Positions 1-11,196 of a stretch of DNA of 38,732 nucleotides are shown here, one piece after another. The stretch is from Candidatus Rifleibacteriota bacterium (GTDB lineage Bacteria > Riflebacteria > Ozemobacteria > Ozemobacterales > Ozemobacteraceae), in contig JAKQOH010000127.1 of the NCBI GenBank assembly GCA_029565415.1, forward strand, positions 1-38,732. Reading direction: 5' to 3'. The first letter of the stretch is position 1. Each line of letters starts with the position of its first letter. The translations under genes were made by a program, and so were the position numbers. Under the pieces are notes generated by a model that ran no database searches, had not been told where the DNA came from, and was given only the letters and a program-made list of their open reading frames with translations.

Positions 1-1086
1 AAAGCGTTCATCCTCTACCGGCACGAGCACGCCAAACTTCGCCAGGGCCGGGAACAATACTCCGCCACGTCGGGCAACATTCCCTACAAGAAAATCTGGC
101 AGGTGCTGAACTGGGCGATCGATCATGACTGCTATAGTATCGCCCGTATCAACCAGCGGATCGCGAACGGTACGTATCCCCAGCTCATCCAGGAAGTCAC
201 CGAGAAATACGAGGCCGATCTCAAGAGCGCCGTCGACAAGATCATCGCCCGCAAGGATCAGGTGCGCATCGCGATCATCGCCGGTCCATCGAGTTCGGGC
301 AAGACGACGACCACGATCAAGATCGGGGAGTTCCTGTCGGAACATGGGTTCGAGCTGATCGCGATGAATCTCGACAATTACTTCTTCGATCTGTCCCACC
401 ATCCGCGCGACGAGTTCGGAGACTACGATTTCGAAACCCCGCAGGCCCTCGATCTGGAGCTGATCAACCGCCATCTGGCCGAACTGATGGAGGGCAAGAC
501 GATCCAGATGCCCCGCTATAATTTCAAAACCGGCAAGCGCGAGGCCGAAACCGACCCCCTCAAGCTCGAAAAACACCAGATCCTGCTGCTCGACAGCCTG
601 CATGGCCTGTACGGCCCCATGACCGACAGCGTGCCGGCCGAAAAAAAGTTCAAACTTTATATCGAAACCCTGTGTCAGATCAAGGATAAGGACGGCGAGT
701 TCCTGCGCTGGACGGATGTACGCCTGCTGCGTCGGATGGTGCGCGACTCGTGGCACCGGAGTTACGGCCCGAAACAGACGCTCGAGCACTGGCACTACGT
801 GCGCCGCTCCGAAATCCAGCACATCATCCCGTTCCTGGGAACGGTGGATCACGTCATCGACGGCTCCCTCGCCTACGAGCTGCCGGTCTACAAAAAGCAT
901 CTCTTCAAGTGGTTCCCGGAGTTTCTCGAGGCATACCGCAACGAGCCGAAGCGGCAGGATGCCTATATCCGCGCCAAGCGCGTTCACGACCTGCTCGAAT
1001 CGGTCACGATCTGGGAGGACGAGTCGGTCATCCCGAAAAACGCCCTCATCCGCGAATACATCGGCGGCAGTTGCTATAAATACTGA
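1..1086 (+). CDS. ATP-cone + uridine-kinase-like nucleoside kinase (5' partial)
   Basis: The frame is open from the first base, so the gene starts upstream of the window; the GTG at 103 is only an internal codon. Seen: the first residues (AFILYRHEHAKLR) match the end of an ATP-cone domain, the nucleotide-sensing module of ribonucleotide reductases and NrdR. A P-loop kinase follows, with Walker A GPSSSGKTT at 283-309, then LDNYFFD and GDYDFETP, which are typical of the uridine kinase/phosphoribulokinase family. Known: that family phosphorylates nucleosides or sugar phosphates using ATP or GTP. Inferred: a cytosolic kinase whose activity or assembly is tuned by nucleotides bound to the cone. 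The substrate cannot be read from sequence. It stops at TGA 1084-1086, and two hairpins follow before the convergent yjbQ gene. The kinase assignment is firm; the cone assignment rests on a fragment. Confidence 0.82.
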   Translation, partial: KAFILYRHEHAKLRQGREQYSATSGNIPYKKIWQVLNWAIDHDCYSIARINQRIANGTYPQLIQEVTEKYEADLKSAVDKIIARKDQVRIAIIAGPSSSGKTTTTIKIGEFLSEHGFELIAMNLDNYFFDLSHHPRDEFGDYDFETPQALDLELINRHLAELMEGKTIQMPRYNFKTGKREAETDPLKLEKHQILLLDSLHGLYGPMTDSVPAEKKFKLYIETLCQIKDKDGEFLRWTDVRLLRRMVRDSWHRSYGPKQTLEHWHYVRRSEIQHIIPFLGTVDHVIDGSLAYELPVYKKHLFKWFPEFLEAYRNEPKRQDAYIRAKRVHDLLESVTIWEDESVIPKNALIREYIGGSCYKY

Positions 1087-1092
1087 TAAATA

Positions 1093-1121
1093 TTCATGGG
1101 CGCACGGCGTGCGCCCATGAA
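1093..1121. terminator. Hairpin after the nucleoside kinase gene
   Basis: A 13-bp perfect stem (1093-1105 with 1109-1121) closes a GGC loop seven bases after the kinase stop codon. No T-run follows on either strand, so this is either a weak or factor-assisted terminator or a 3'-end stabiliser. Its place between convergent genes suits a transcription boundary. Confidence 0.5.
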
Positions 1122-1132
1122 ATGAAATCGAC

Positions 1133-1162
1133 CGTAGGGGCGCTTCGCGAAGCGCCCCTACG
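1133..1162. repeat. Perfect 30-bp REP-like palindrome
   Basis: A 30-bp perfect inverted repeat with no loop. Each half reads CGTAGGGGCGCTTCG or its complement. Palindromes beginning GTAGGGGC and ending GCCCCTAC occur as dispersed intergenic repeats in many unrelated genomes (from general knowledge, not searched here). It lies between two convergent genes, the usual place for REP elements, and could also stop transcription from both sides. No second copy was seen in this window. Confidence 0.6.
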
Positions 1163-1195
1163 CCGTCAAAACAACCGTTTACCCGCGCTCCGTGT

Positions 1196-1597
1196 TCACG
1201 CTGCGAGGATGCTGATCAGCAACCGGCGGGTGCGGGGGCCGTCGAACTCGCACAGGTAGATCCCCTGCCAGGTGCCCAAGACCAACTCCCCATCCTTCAC
1301 GATGAAGGGGTGGCAGGAGCCGAACAGGCTCGACTTGAGGTGCGCATGGCTGTTTCCCTCGGCGTGCCGGTCGGAGTGGTCGGTCGTCGGCACGAGATGC
1401 TCGATGCGTCGGAGAAGATCGTTCACGACGTCAGGATCGGCGTTTTCGTTGATGGTCAGCGCCGCGGTCGTGTGGGGCACCGATACGAGAAGATGTGCAT
1501 CCTTCCGTCCGGATTTTTTCACGGCGTTCCGGATCAGCTGCGTCACGTCGACCATCGCCTGTGGGTGCTGTGTCTTGATCGTTTCTTCGAACAACAT
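1196..1597 (-). CDS. yjbQ: YjbQ family protein (UPF0047; secondary thiamine-phosphate synthase type)
   Basis: 133 residues, the usual size for this single-domain family. The three family blocks are all visible: PHTTAALTINENADPDV (41-57), HAEGNSHAHLKSSLFG (78-93) and GTWQGIYLCEFDGPRTRR (108-125). Conserved His and Glu residues line the presumed active site. Known: E. coli YjbQ has weak thiamine-phosphate synthase activity, but the physiological role of the family is unsettled. The start ATG has a purine-rich GAGGTGAGAGG just upstream. It is the last gene of a possible M28-GH13-yjbQ unit, 50 bp after GH13, although a weak hairpin lies in that gap. No signal peptide, so cytosolic. The family call is secure, the function much less so. 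Confidence 0.9.
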   Translation of the reverse strand: MLFEETIKTQHPQAMVDVTQLIRNAVKKSGRKDAHLLVSVPHTTAALTINENADPDVVNDLLRRIEHLVPTTDHSDRHAEGNSHAHLKSSLFGSCHPFIVKDGELVLGTWQGIYLCEFDGPRTRRLLISILAA

Positions 1598-1615
1598 CGC
1601 CTCTCACCTCGTCGG

Positions 1616-1642
1616 AAAAATCACATCCCATGTCTCATGGGA
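1616..1642 (-). terminator. Weak possible terminator between GH13 and yjbQ
   Basis: Read on the minus strand, a 7-bp stem (1636-1642 with 1626-1632, TCT/AGA loop) is followed after five bases by a run of five Ts (1616-1620). The stem is short and the T-run offset, so it may only attenuate transcription into yjbQ. Confidence 0.25.
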
Positions 1643-1647
1643 ATATC

Positions 1648-3096
1648 TCACGCACTATAGAGAATGCACCCCTGGCCCGGACCGAGCATCACTTCACCGG
1701 CCAGGCTGCGCCCGTCTCCCTGCCGATACTGATCACCGCAGATTTCCCGGATGACGGGGGCGGCTCTCAGGCAGGCCGGAACCGCCACCGGATGCGGGGC
1801 ATCGAGATCCATGTTCGCGGCGACGAGCAGATCGCGACCGGGGATCCGCTTCACATACCCCCGGACTCCAACGGCACCCCGCTTCCATTCGCCGAAGGGA
1901 ATCAGAACCCCGTCCCGGTTGAACAGTTCGTCGCCGCCCCGGACGCGCAGGAGTTGCTTCAGGAATGATGGAACATCGCTGTCGATCCCGCGCGACCATT
2001 CTGCGGGGCCGGTGCGGAGGACGTCGATCCGCTCCACCAGCCCGCGCTCGCTTCCGGCCGTGAACATCAGATCCGATGACTGGAAACAGGCGAGTAGCAG
2101 ATCCAGTTTCATCAGGCGCAACGTGCGCTCTCTGACGGGCTCGGAGAGCTGGTTGAGGCTCCTGATGCCGTCATACTCGACGACCTGGCGATGAAGCGCC
2201 TTGTCGTTGGTGAATCTTCCATACCGCGCGGGGTCGGCAGCCGGCAGCACCTTCATGGCAGGCATCAGAACATCGTGGCTCGACCAGATGGCGCAGCTCG
2301 GTTTCCCGTGAGAACGCTTGTGGAATCTGTAAATATCCGACGGAATATATCTTCCGCCATCATACCAGTACATGTTGTTGAAATACCGCTCGGCTCCGGC
2401 CGCGAGGCCGGAATCGGCGAGCTCGATCAGACGGGCCATGCCGAGATTCTCGGCGACGAACCAGACGTCCGGGGCCATCCGCTTCGTTCCGCGCACGATT
2501 TCGGCGAGGCCGTGCCGGTCGAGGCCCCAGGCGGCGTCGATGCGGATCGCGTTCACATTCAGATGCCGGACATGCGGCCCGATCACCTTGTCGAGCCAGT
2601 AGCCGATCAGATCGGGCTGGGCGTTGTCGAGAACGTATGCCCCCCAGTTGATGCGGACGCGGTTCCCGTCGGCATCGACATCGTCTGCGCCGGCTTCGAT
2701 GCCGCCGGACGCATGAGACTGATACCACTGTGGCTGGAGGTGCTCCGCCTGCCGGTCGGCATGGTTGAACGGAATGTCGATCATCCGGTCCATGCCCAGG
2801 TCCCGGACGGCGGCCATGAAGACGCCGAACTTCTCCCAGGTTCCGAATAGCGCGCACGGCCGCTCGTAATCCTTGACGACGTATTCCGAGAAGCTGGGCA
2901 GGAAGTGCGGCAGCAGCAGCAGCACGTTCGCTCCGATGTCGCGCACGGTGCGCAGATACTCGAACATCGAAGCCGTGTCGCCGAAGAACCGGTGGGGAAG
3001 ATCGACGTAGACCTTGCCGCACCGCTCCGCAGGAAGACGATCGAACGGCCGGCTGCCGTTGCCGGTGAAGAACGTGGCGAGGAGAGGGGCGGTCAT
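1648..3096 (-). CDS. GH13 alpha-amylase-family glycoside hydrolase or transferase, cytoplasmic
   Basis: 482 residues with no signal peptide, so it should act in the cytosol on maltodextrin, glycogen or a related alpha-glucan. The four GH13 regions are in order: region I DIPFNH (107-112); region II AIRIDAAWGL (183-192, nucleophile Asp187); region III VAENL (acid/base Glu216 by position); region IV WSSHD (271-275, transition-state Asp275). The catalytic triad is complete. The C-terminal ~90 residues look like the usual small beta domain. The first base of its ATG is the last base of the preceding M28 stop (TGATG), so the two genes are translationally coupled. GH13 subfamily and whether it hydrolyses or transfers cannot be told from the motifs. 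Together with the debranching enzyme at 11894-13885 it suggests intracellular glucan breakdown. Confidence 0.85.
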   Translation of the reverse strand: MTAPLLATFFTGNGSRPFDRLPAERCGKVYVDLPHRFFGDTASMFEYLRTVRDIGANVLLLLPHFLPSFSEYVVKDYERPCALFGTWEKFGVFMAAVRDLGMDRMIDIPFNHADRQAEHLQPQWYQSHASGGIEAGADDVDADGNRVRINWGAYVLDNAQPDLIGYWLDKVIGPHVRHLNVNAIRIDAAWGLDRHGLAEIVRGTKRMAPDVWFVAENLGMARLIELADSGLAAGAERYFNNMYWYDGGRYIPSDIYRFHKRSHGKPSCAIWSSHDVLMPAMKVLPAADPARYGRFTNDKALHRQVVEYDGIRSLNQLSEPVRERTLRLMKLDLLLACFQSSDLMFTAGSERGLVERIDVLRTGPAEWSRGIDSDVPSFLKQLLRVRGGDELFNRDGVLIPFGEWKRGAVGVRGYVKRIPGRDLLVAANMDLDAPHPVAVPACLRAAPVIREICGDQYRQGDGRSLAGEVMLGPGQGCILYSA

Positions 3097-4487
3097 CAGT
3101 TGAAGTTGGTCGCCCTGTTCAGCGTCAGCAGCACGGCGAGCTGGCTGCGCGCGATCTTTTCCATCAGGGTCGGCTCGAGGTTCGCCACCAGATCCGACGC
3201 CTTGTGGTAATGCTTCGACATCTCGGGATACCCTTCGATCGTGAGAATGGCCGATGCGCCGATATTCCAGAAGGACGAGTGGTCGGAATACCAGATGTTC
3301 GAATCGTAGAGGGTCTTACTCTTGAGGCCGGTGTACGCCAGCGCCGTATCCTTGAACACGTCGATCAGCCAGTTGCTGCGCGTATTGCCGATCACCGCGA
3401 CCTCGTTGTCGTCGCGGTCGGCGATCATATCCATGTTCAGAACGGCTTTGAACTGGATGCCGTTCTGGGCCGCCAGCGTCTTGGCGAGCGCCTTGCTGCC
3501 GAGCAGGCCGGCTTCCTCGGCGTTGAACGCGGCATAGATCACGGTATAGGGAAGGGGCAGTTTGCCGGCCACCCGCGCGACATGCAGGACGCCCGCCGCA
3601 CCGGTTCCGTTGTCATCGGCGCCGGGGGCGACGGCGAAGTTGTAGTTCGACACCGTCGAATCCATGTGGCCGCAGACGACGAAGACGGTGTTGGGGTCTT
3701 CGGTGCCTTTCTGGATGGCCACGACGTTCTGGAGCTTTCCGGAGCTGGTGTTGAACTCGGGGGTCGTGACCTCGAGGCCGTCGATCGCATCGAACTGTTC
3801 GGCGAGCCATTTCACCGCGGCGGCGTTCCCGGGCTGTTTGACATGGCGGCTCTTGAAGTTTTCGAGGGTCTCGACCGTCGTGACCATCTCGGAAACGGTG
3901 ATGCCCGTAAGCTGGTCGGCAATCGCCGGATCGAACTTCGGCGCCTTCACCCGTGACGGCCAGACCGGGACGCGCAGCGGAACGAGCGTTTCGTCGAGAA
4001 CGCTGTACCGCAACTCAAGAGCATTGAGGAGCTCCTCGTCCTCGGGCCGGACCCGGATGATGAAGGTCTTGTCGTGCGTGAAGAGAGGCTCGAATTCACT
4101 CCGCAGACGGGCTTCCTGCGCCGGGGTCTCGACCCAGACCATGTACCAGTTCTCGCTCCGGTCGTCGAGACGCTTTTTATCGAGGATCGAATACTTCACG
4201 TTCGCCTTGCGGAGCCGCTCGAGGCGCACGAAGTTCACATGTGTCAGATATCCCTCACTGGAGGAATAGAAAAACTTCCCGGCCGTGCGCAGCATCTGCT
4301 CCTCGCTGAGCCGGGAGGGCGCGAGCTTCGCCAGAACGAGATACCCGATCTGGTCGATGCGCTTCTCTTCGCGGATGTTCCGGACGAACTCGTCGAAATC
4401 GGCTTTGACATCGCCGCTGAGGGCGAAGGCCGGAATCGTGAGAGCGATCAGGGTGAAAACGACGAAGAAGAGGGATAAACGACGCAT
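3096..4487 (-). CDS. Exported M28-family zinc aminopeptidase
   Basis: 463 residues with an N-terminal signal peptide (basic MRR, hydrophobic 5-22, likely cleavage near FALS-GD). Residues ~25-200 form a region I do not recognise. The C-terminal half is an M28 metallopeptidase with two-zinc ligands visible: HMDS (His274), PGADDNGTG (Asp291), NAEEAGLLG (catalytic Glu323, ligand Glu324), NMDM (Asp353) and YHKASD (His428). Known: M28 enzymes remove N-terminal amino acids or act as carboxypeptidases or glutaminyl cyclases outside the cytoplasm. Aminopeptidase is the likeliest activity here, but substrate preference is not readable. AGGAG lies seven bases before the ATG. It starts the M28-GH13-yjbQ unit, 99 bp downstream of atpC. 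Confidence 0.88.
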   Translation of the reverse strand: MRRLSLFFVVFTLIALTIPAFALSGDVKADFDEFVRNIREEKRIDQIGYLVLAKLAPSRLSEEQMLRTAGKFFYSSSEGYLTHVNFVRLERLRKANVKYSILDKKRLDDRSENWYMVWVETPAQEARLRSEFEPLFTHDKTFIIRVRPEDEELLNALELRYSVLDETLVPLRVPVWPSRVKAPKFDPAIADQLTGITVSEMVTTVETLENFKSRHVKQPGNAAAVKWLAEQFDAIDGLEVTTPEFNTSSGKLQNVVAIQKGTEDPNTVFVVCGHMDSTVSNYNFAVAPGADDNGTGAAGVLHVARVAGKLPLPYTVIYAAFNAEEAGLLGSKALAKTLAAQNGIQFKAVLNMDMIADRDDNEVAVIGNTRSNWLIDVFKDTALAYTGLKSKTLYDSNIWYSDHSSFWNIGASAILTIEGYPEMSKHYHKASDLVANLEPTLMEKIARSQLAVLLTLNRATNFN

Positions 4488-4522
4488 GCTCGATACTCCT
4501 TCACGGTACAGAATTCCCTCTC

Positions 4523-4551
4523 AGTGTAACCCAATCGCCCCGTTTTCTCCA
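4523..4551 (-). promoter_or_regulatory. Possible promoter for the M28-GH13 unit
   Basis: On the minus strand TGGAGA (4546-4551) and TACACT (4523-4528) are separated by 17 bases, each matching four of six sigma-70 positions. The site lies in the 99-bp gap between atpC and the M28 gene. No convincing terminator for the atp operon was seen in the same gap. Confidence 0.3.
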
Positions 4552-4586
4552 CTCGAATTCGGTGAAGGCCGGGGTACCCGGGAACG

Positions 4587-4966
4587 TTACTGATGGATTC
4601 TGCGATGGAGGAGGGCCGCCGCGAGATCCGTTTTCTGCACTTCGCTGGCGAATTCGGGGGGGATCGTCAGGGGCTTCCCCTCGAGATGGCTGGCGATCGT
4701 CGCCTCTTCGGAGGGGATCAACTGGTCGGCGAGAATCGTCGCCTCGTTGTCGATCATTTCGAAGAACCCCCCGGTGATGCCGAACCAGGTTTCCTTGCCA
4801 TCACCTTCGCGGATATGGACGAGTCCGACCCCGAGGCTCACGAGGAGGGGTTCGCGATGTGTCCGGACACCGATGTGACCCGCGACGCCGGGAACGCAGA
4901 CACTCGCGGCCTCGAACTCGAGAAGGCTGCGGGATGGGGCGACGACGATCAGATGGAATCCGGCCA

Positions 4967-4967
<1 letters not shown>
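4587..4967 (-). CDS. atpC: F1Fo ATP synthase subunit epsilon
   Basis: 126 residues, within the usual range. The N-terminal beta-sandwich is recognisable (HLIVVAPSRSLLEFEAASV, then PGVAGHIGVRTHREPLLVSL, 26-45). Epsilon forms the central stalk foot with gamma and can inhibit ATP hydrolysis through its C-terminal helices. Here the C-terminal helical part is present (about residues 82-126). It is the last gene of the operon. Its ATG overlaps the atpD stop by one base (TGATG), which implies translational coupling and equal dosage. Confidence 0.95.
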
Positions 4968-7286
<2,319 letters not shown>

Positions 7287-7289
7287 CCG

Positions 7290-8855
<1,566 letters not shown>

Positions 8856-8864
8856 GATTCCTCC

Positions 8865-9446
8865 TCAGACGGCCGGCGCCGCCGGAGCATCGGGGTTCAG
8901 CAGGGTGTGGCCGAGGGCGATGAGCCGCTCGCGGAGATTCTTGAGGCTGGTCCGGATCGAAGTATCGAGCACGCGGTCCTCGAAGCGCAGGATCAGGCCG
9001 CCCATCATGGAGGGTTCGACGGTTTCCTGCAGGATGATCGATCCGCGCACGCGCCGGGAAAGGGCCGCCGTGAGCCTGGTGCGCTCTGCCGGCGTCAATG
9101 CCACGGCCGAACGGACATGGACTCGAGTTATATTTTTCTTGATATTATATTGGCGATCCAGTTCTTCGGAAATGAGGGGAAGGAGATCGAACCGGTGTCT
9201 GCCGAGAAGTGTTTTGAGAAACTCGGCCATCAGGGGGGCGGATCCGGGGGGGAACAGCGCGTCGACCAGGTTCCTTTTCCGCTCGATCGGCACGTCGGGC
9301 CTGTGCAGGATCTCGTGAAGCCGGGGGTCGAGCTCTCCGGCGGCAATGAAGGCCCGGAAGCCGGCGATTCCCGTGTCCAGGCGGGATTCGCCGAGGGCTT
9401 TCAGGAACGCCTCGGCGTAGCGGGATGCGACGACGCGTGTCTTCAC
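8865..9446 (-). CDS. atpH: F1Fo ATP synthase subunit delta
   Basis: 193 residues, the usual length is about 175-185. The start (RVVASRYAEAFLKAL) and the C-terminal family block (SMMGGLILRFEDRVLDTSIR) identify OSCP/delta. It joins the top of the alpha3-beta3 head to the peripheral b stalk. The ATG overlaps the atpF stop by four bases (ATGA). The stretch 9128-9152 (residues near RQYNIKKNITR) is A+T-rich with codons aat, ata and aaa, unlike the flanks. Confidence 0.95.
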   Translation of the reverse strand: MKTRVVASRYAEAFLKALGESRLDTGIAGFRAFIAAGELDPRLHEILHRPDVPIERKRNLVDALFPPGSAPLMAEFLKTLLGRHRFDLLPLISEELDRQYNIKKNITRVHVRSAVALTPAERTRLTAALSRRVRGSIILQETVEPSMMGGLILRFEDRVLDTSIRTSLKNLRERLIALGHTLLNPDAPAAPAV

Positions 9447-10120
9447 GCGGTCCCTCCATCCGTGGTGCCGGCTTCCTTTTCGAGCTGTTCGATCGTCCGT
9501 TGGATCAGGGCGTGATGCTTCTCATCATCGAGCGAGGCTTCGACGACCCGTTCGGCCGCCGTCATCGTGAGGCGGACAACATCTTCCCGGAGCTGGATCC
9601 AGGATTTCTGCCGTTCGATCGAAATGTCCTTCTGCGCTTTCGCGAACAGCTCATCAGCCTTCCGCTTGGCCTCGACGAGGATTTCGTCGCGGGCCGCCTG
9701 GGCTTCGGAGATCGCTTTCTGACGGATCTGATAGGCTTCCTGGTCGACGTCGGCCAGCTTTTTCTCATATCGTCCCTTGATCTCGGCGGCTTCCCGGTTC
9801 TTCCCTTCGGCGGCATCCATCGATTCGAGGATCCGCTTCCGGCGCTCCTCGAGGATGCCCTGCACGGGCACGAACAGGAACCGCCTGAGGACGAACAGCA
9901 GGATGAAGAAGTTCACGACCTGGGAGACGAGAATGGCCGGATCGAAATCGAACATGCCTGCCTCCTCGTGCCCTCCCGCATGGGCTCCCGCCGCCGATGC
10001 CTCGGCCGTGAGCCGCGGTGCCGGGGCTGCCTCGGCTGCCGGAAGCGCAGGCAGAAACGGCCCAGCCAGGCTGATCGCGAAGAACAGCAGGCAGATCATC
10101 CATTGGAAACGCCGGATCAT
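9443..10120 (-). CDS. atpF: F1Fo ATP synthase subunit b, with signal-peptide-like N-terminal extension
   Basis: 225 residues from the first ATG. Residues 1-31 look like a signal peptide (MIRRFQ, hydrophobic run, ALPAAEA), followed by a His/Gly/Ala linker. The classic b subunit then begins at Met56: FDFDPAILVSQVVNFFILLF membrane helix, then a long charged coiled coil (about 85-200). Starting at Met56 gives 170 residues, the normal size. Both starts have good ribosome sites: GGAGG six bases before the first ATG and GAGGAGG at 9961-9967 before Met56. Known: b subunits with an N-terminal signal-like extension occur in some delta-proteobacteria, so the long form is plausible. It is the peripheral stalk that holds the head still. 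Confidence 0.92.
   Translation of the reverse strand: MIRRFQWMICLLFFAISLAGPFLPALPAAEAAPAPRLTAEASAAGAHAGGHEEAGMFDFDPAILVSQVVNFFILLFVLRRFLFVPVQGILEERRKRILESMDAAEGKNREAAEIKGRYEKKLADVDQEAYQIRQKAISEAQAARDEILVEAKRKADELFAKAQKDISIERQKSWIQLREDVVRLTMTAAERVVEASLDDEKHHALIQRTIEQLEKEAGTTDGGTA
9953..9967 (-). promoter_or_regulatory. Internal ribosome-binding site and start codon in atpF
   Basis: GAGGAGG (9961-9967) sits five bases before the in-frame ATG at 9953-9955 that encodes Met56. It would produce a b subunit of normal length without the signal-like extension. Confidence 0.5.
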
Positions 10121-10143
10121 GGGTGTCCTCCAGAGGCAGGTCG

Positions 10144-10186
10144 GACGAATTCCGCGCTTTGGCCGGTCAGCCGGTGCGGACTCGTC
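10144..10186 (-). other. Stem-loop in the atpE-atpF intergenic mRNA
   Basis: The arms 10144-10155 and 10176-10186 pair with five plus five base pairs around a small asymmetric internal loop, and the apical part holds an inner CCGG/CCGG stem. It lies in the only large gap inside the Fo genes (99 bp). It follows the c-subunit gene, where a 3' hairpin could protect the atpE message or mark a processing site. No T-run follows, so a terminator is unlikely. Confidence 0.35.
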
Positions 10187-10219
10187 GGAACATCGTGGGG
10201 AATTTTCCTGTCGCTCGGA

Positions 10220-10468
10220 TCACCAGCGGACGAAAAGAAGGACCAAAGCGATGAGCAGGCAGTAGATTGCGAGCGATTCGATCATGGCTAGGCCGATGAT
10301 CATGGTGAAGCGCAATTCACCCGCGAGATCGGGCTGCCGGGCCATGCTGTCGCAGGTCTGCTGAATGGCTTTTGCCTGGGCTAGCGCCGCGACGCTGCAG
10401 CCGATGCCGACGGCCAGTGCCGCGCTCAACGCCTCGGCGATGCGAACCAAATAGGTCATATCCATCAT
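10220..10468 (-). CDS. atpE: F1Fo ATP synthase subunit c, sodium-type ligand set
   Basis: 82 residues forming a two-helix hairpin with the polar loop SMARQPD (41-47). The ion carboxylate is Glu64 on helix 2. Beside it are Ser65 and Tyr69, and helix 1 has Gln31 aligned with Gln32 of the Ilyobacter tartaricus c ring. I checked the codons directly (cag, gaa, tcg, tac). Known: the Gln plus Glu-Ser pattern is the signature of Na+-binding c rings. Inferred: this ATP synthase translocates Na+. Two features are less canonical: Ala27 where I. tartaricus has Pro28, and Leu66 where it has Thr67. The start is ATGATGGATATG with AGGAGG four bases before the first ATG and seven before the second; the ATGA overlap with atpB means coupling. 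Confidence 0.96.
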   Translation of the reverse strand: MMDMTYLVRIAEALSAALAVGIGCSVAALAQAKAIQQTCDSMARQPDLAGELRFTMIIGLAMIESLAIYCLLIALVLLFVRW

Positions 10469-11196
10469 TTTGCCTCCTGGGGATGGTTGGAACCGTGGGT
10501 CGATGCGGCTTCATCGTCGTGAGATCCGGCATGAGCCGCCGCTCCGGAGATATAAATGCCTGAAAGGATCGTGAAGACCATGGCTTGCAGCACACTCGTG
10601 AACAAGGCCATGAACATCATGGGCAACGGAACGAGAACGGGAAACAGATACAGGGTCAGGACAAGGATCACGACATCCTCGCCCATGATATTGCCGAACA
10701 GGCGTAGGGTGAGACTGATGGGGCGGGCGATTTCCCCAAGGAGATGGATTGGGAACATCAGAGGGCCCATCCACCAGACATCACCCCAGAAATGCTTGAG
10801 ATAGCCGAGCCCCTGACGGGAAAATCCGATGTAATGGGTCATGAAGAAAACGACGACGGCCAGGGCGACGCAGTTCGAAAAGGTGCTGGTGGGCGATTTG
10901 AGCCCAGGGATGATGCCGAGGAGATTCTCGCAGAGGATGAAGATGAACAGGGTCGCGAAAAAGGGGAGAAACTCGGCTGCCAGGTCCGGCCCGACGATCG
11001 TTTTCACGAAGCCTTCCAGTTGCTCATACAGCCACTCCGCAAGGTTCTGGATCGGAGTGGGCACCAGATCGATGTGCCGGGTCGCGATGATGGCGAAGGC
11101 GCAGAACGATAGGGTCACCAGGGCTGGCAGCACCACGCCGGGCGGAAAGGGGATGAACGAGAAAAAATAAAATATTTGTCTCTCTAGTTCATGCAT
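10465..11196 (-). CDS. atpB: F1Fo ATP synthase subunit a
   Basis: 243 residues from the ATG at 11194-11196, chosen because GGGAG lies six bases upstream and residue 1 begins the recognisable protein (MHELERQIFYFFSF). The upstream reading frame is only the shadow of atpI. Several membrane helices are clear. The essential arginine is Arg165 in SLTLRLFGNIMGED, which faces the c-ring carboxylate. The C-terminus has an unusual short polar, His-rich tail (AAHAGSHDDEAASTHGSNHP). It overlaps atpI by eight bases and atpE by four. The stretch near 11160-11185 encoding the N-terminus is A+T-rich. Confidence 0.96.
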   Translation of the reverse strand: MHELERQIFYFFSFIPFPPGVVLPALVTLSFCAFAIIATRHIDLVPTPIQNLAEWLYEQLEGFVKTIVGPDLAAEFLPFFATLFIFILCENLLGIIPGLKSPTSTFSNCVALAVVVFFMTHYIGFSRQGLGYLKHFWGDVWWMGPLMFPIHLLGEIARPISLTLRLFGNIMGEDVVILVLTLYLFPVLVPLPMMFMALFTSVLQAMVFTILSGIYISGAAAHAGSHDDEAASTHGSNHPQEAK

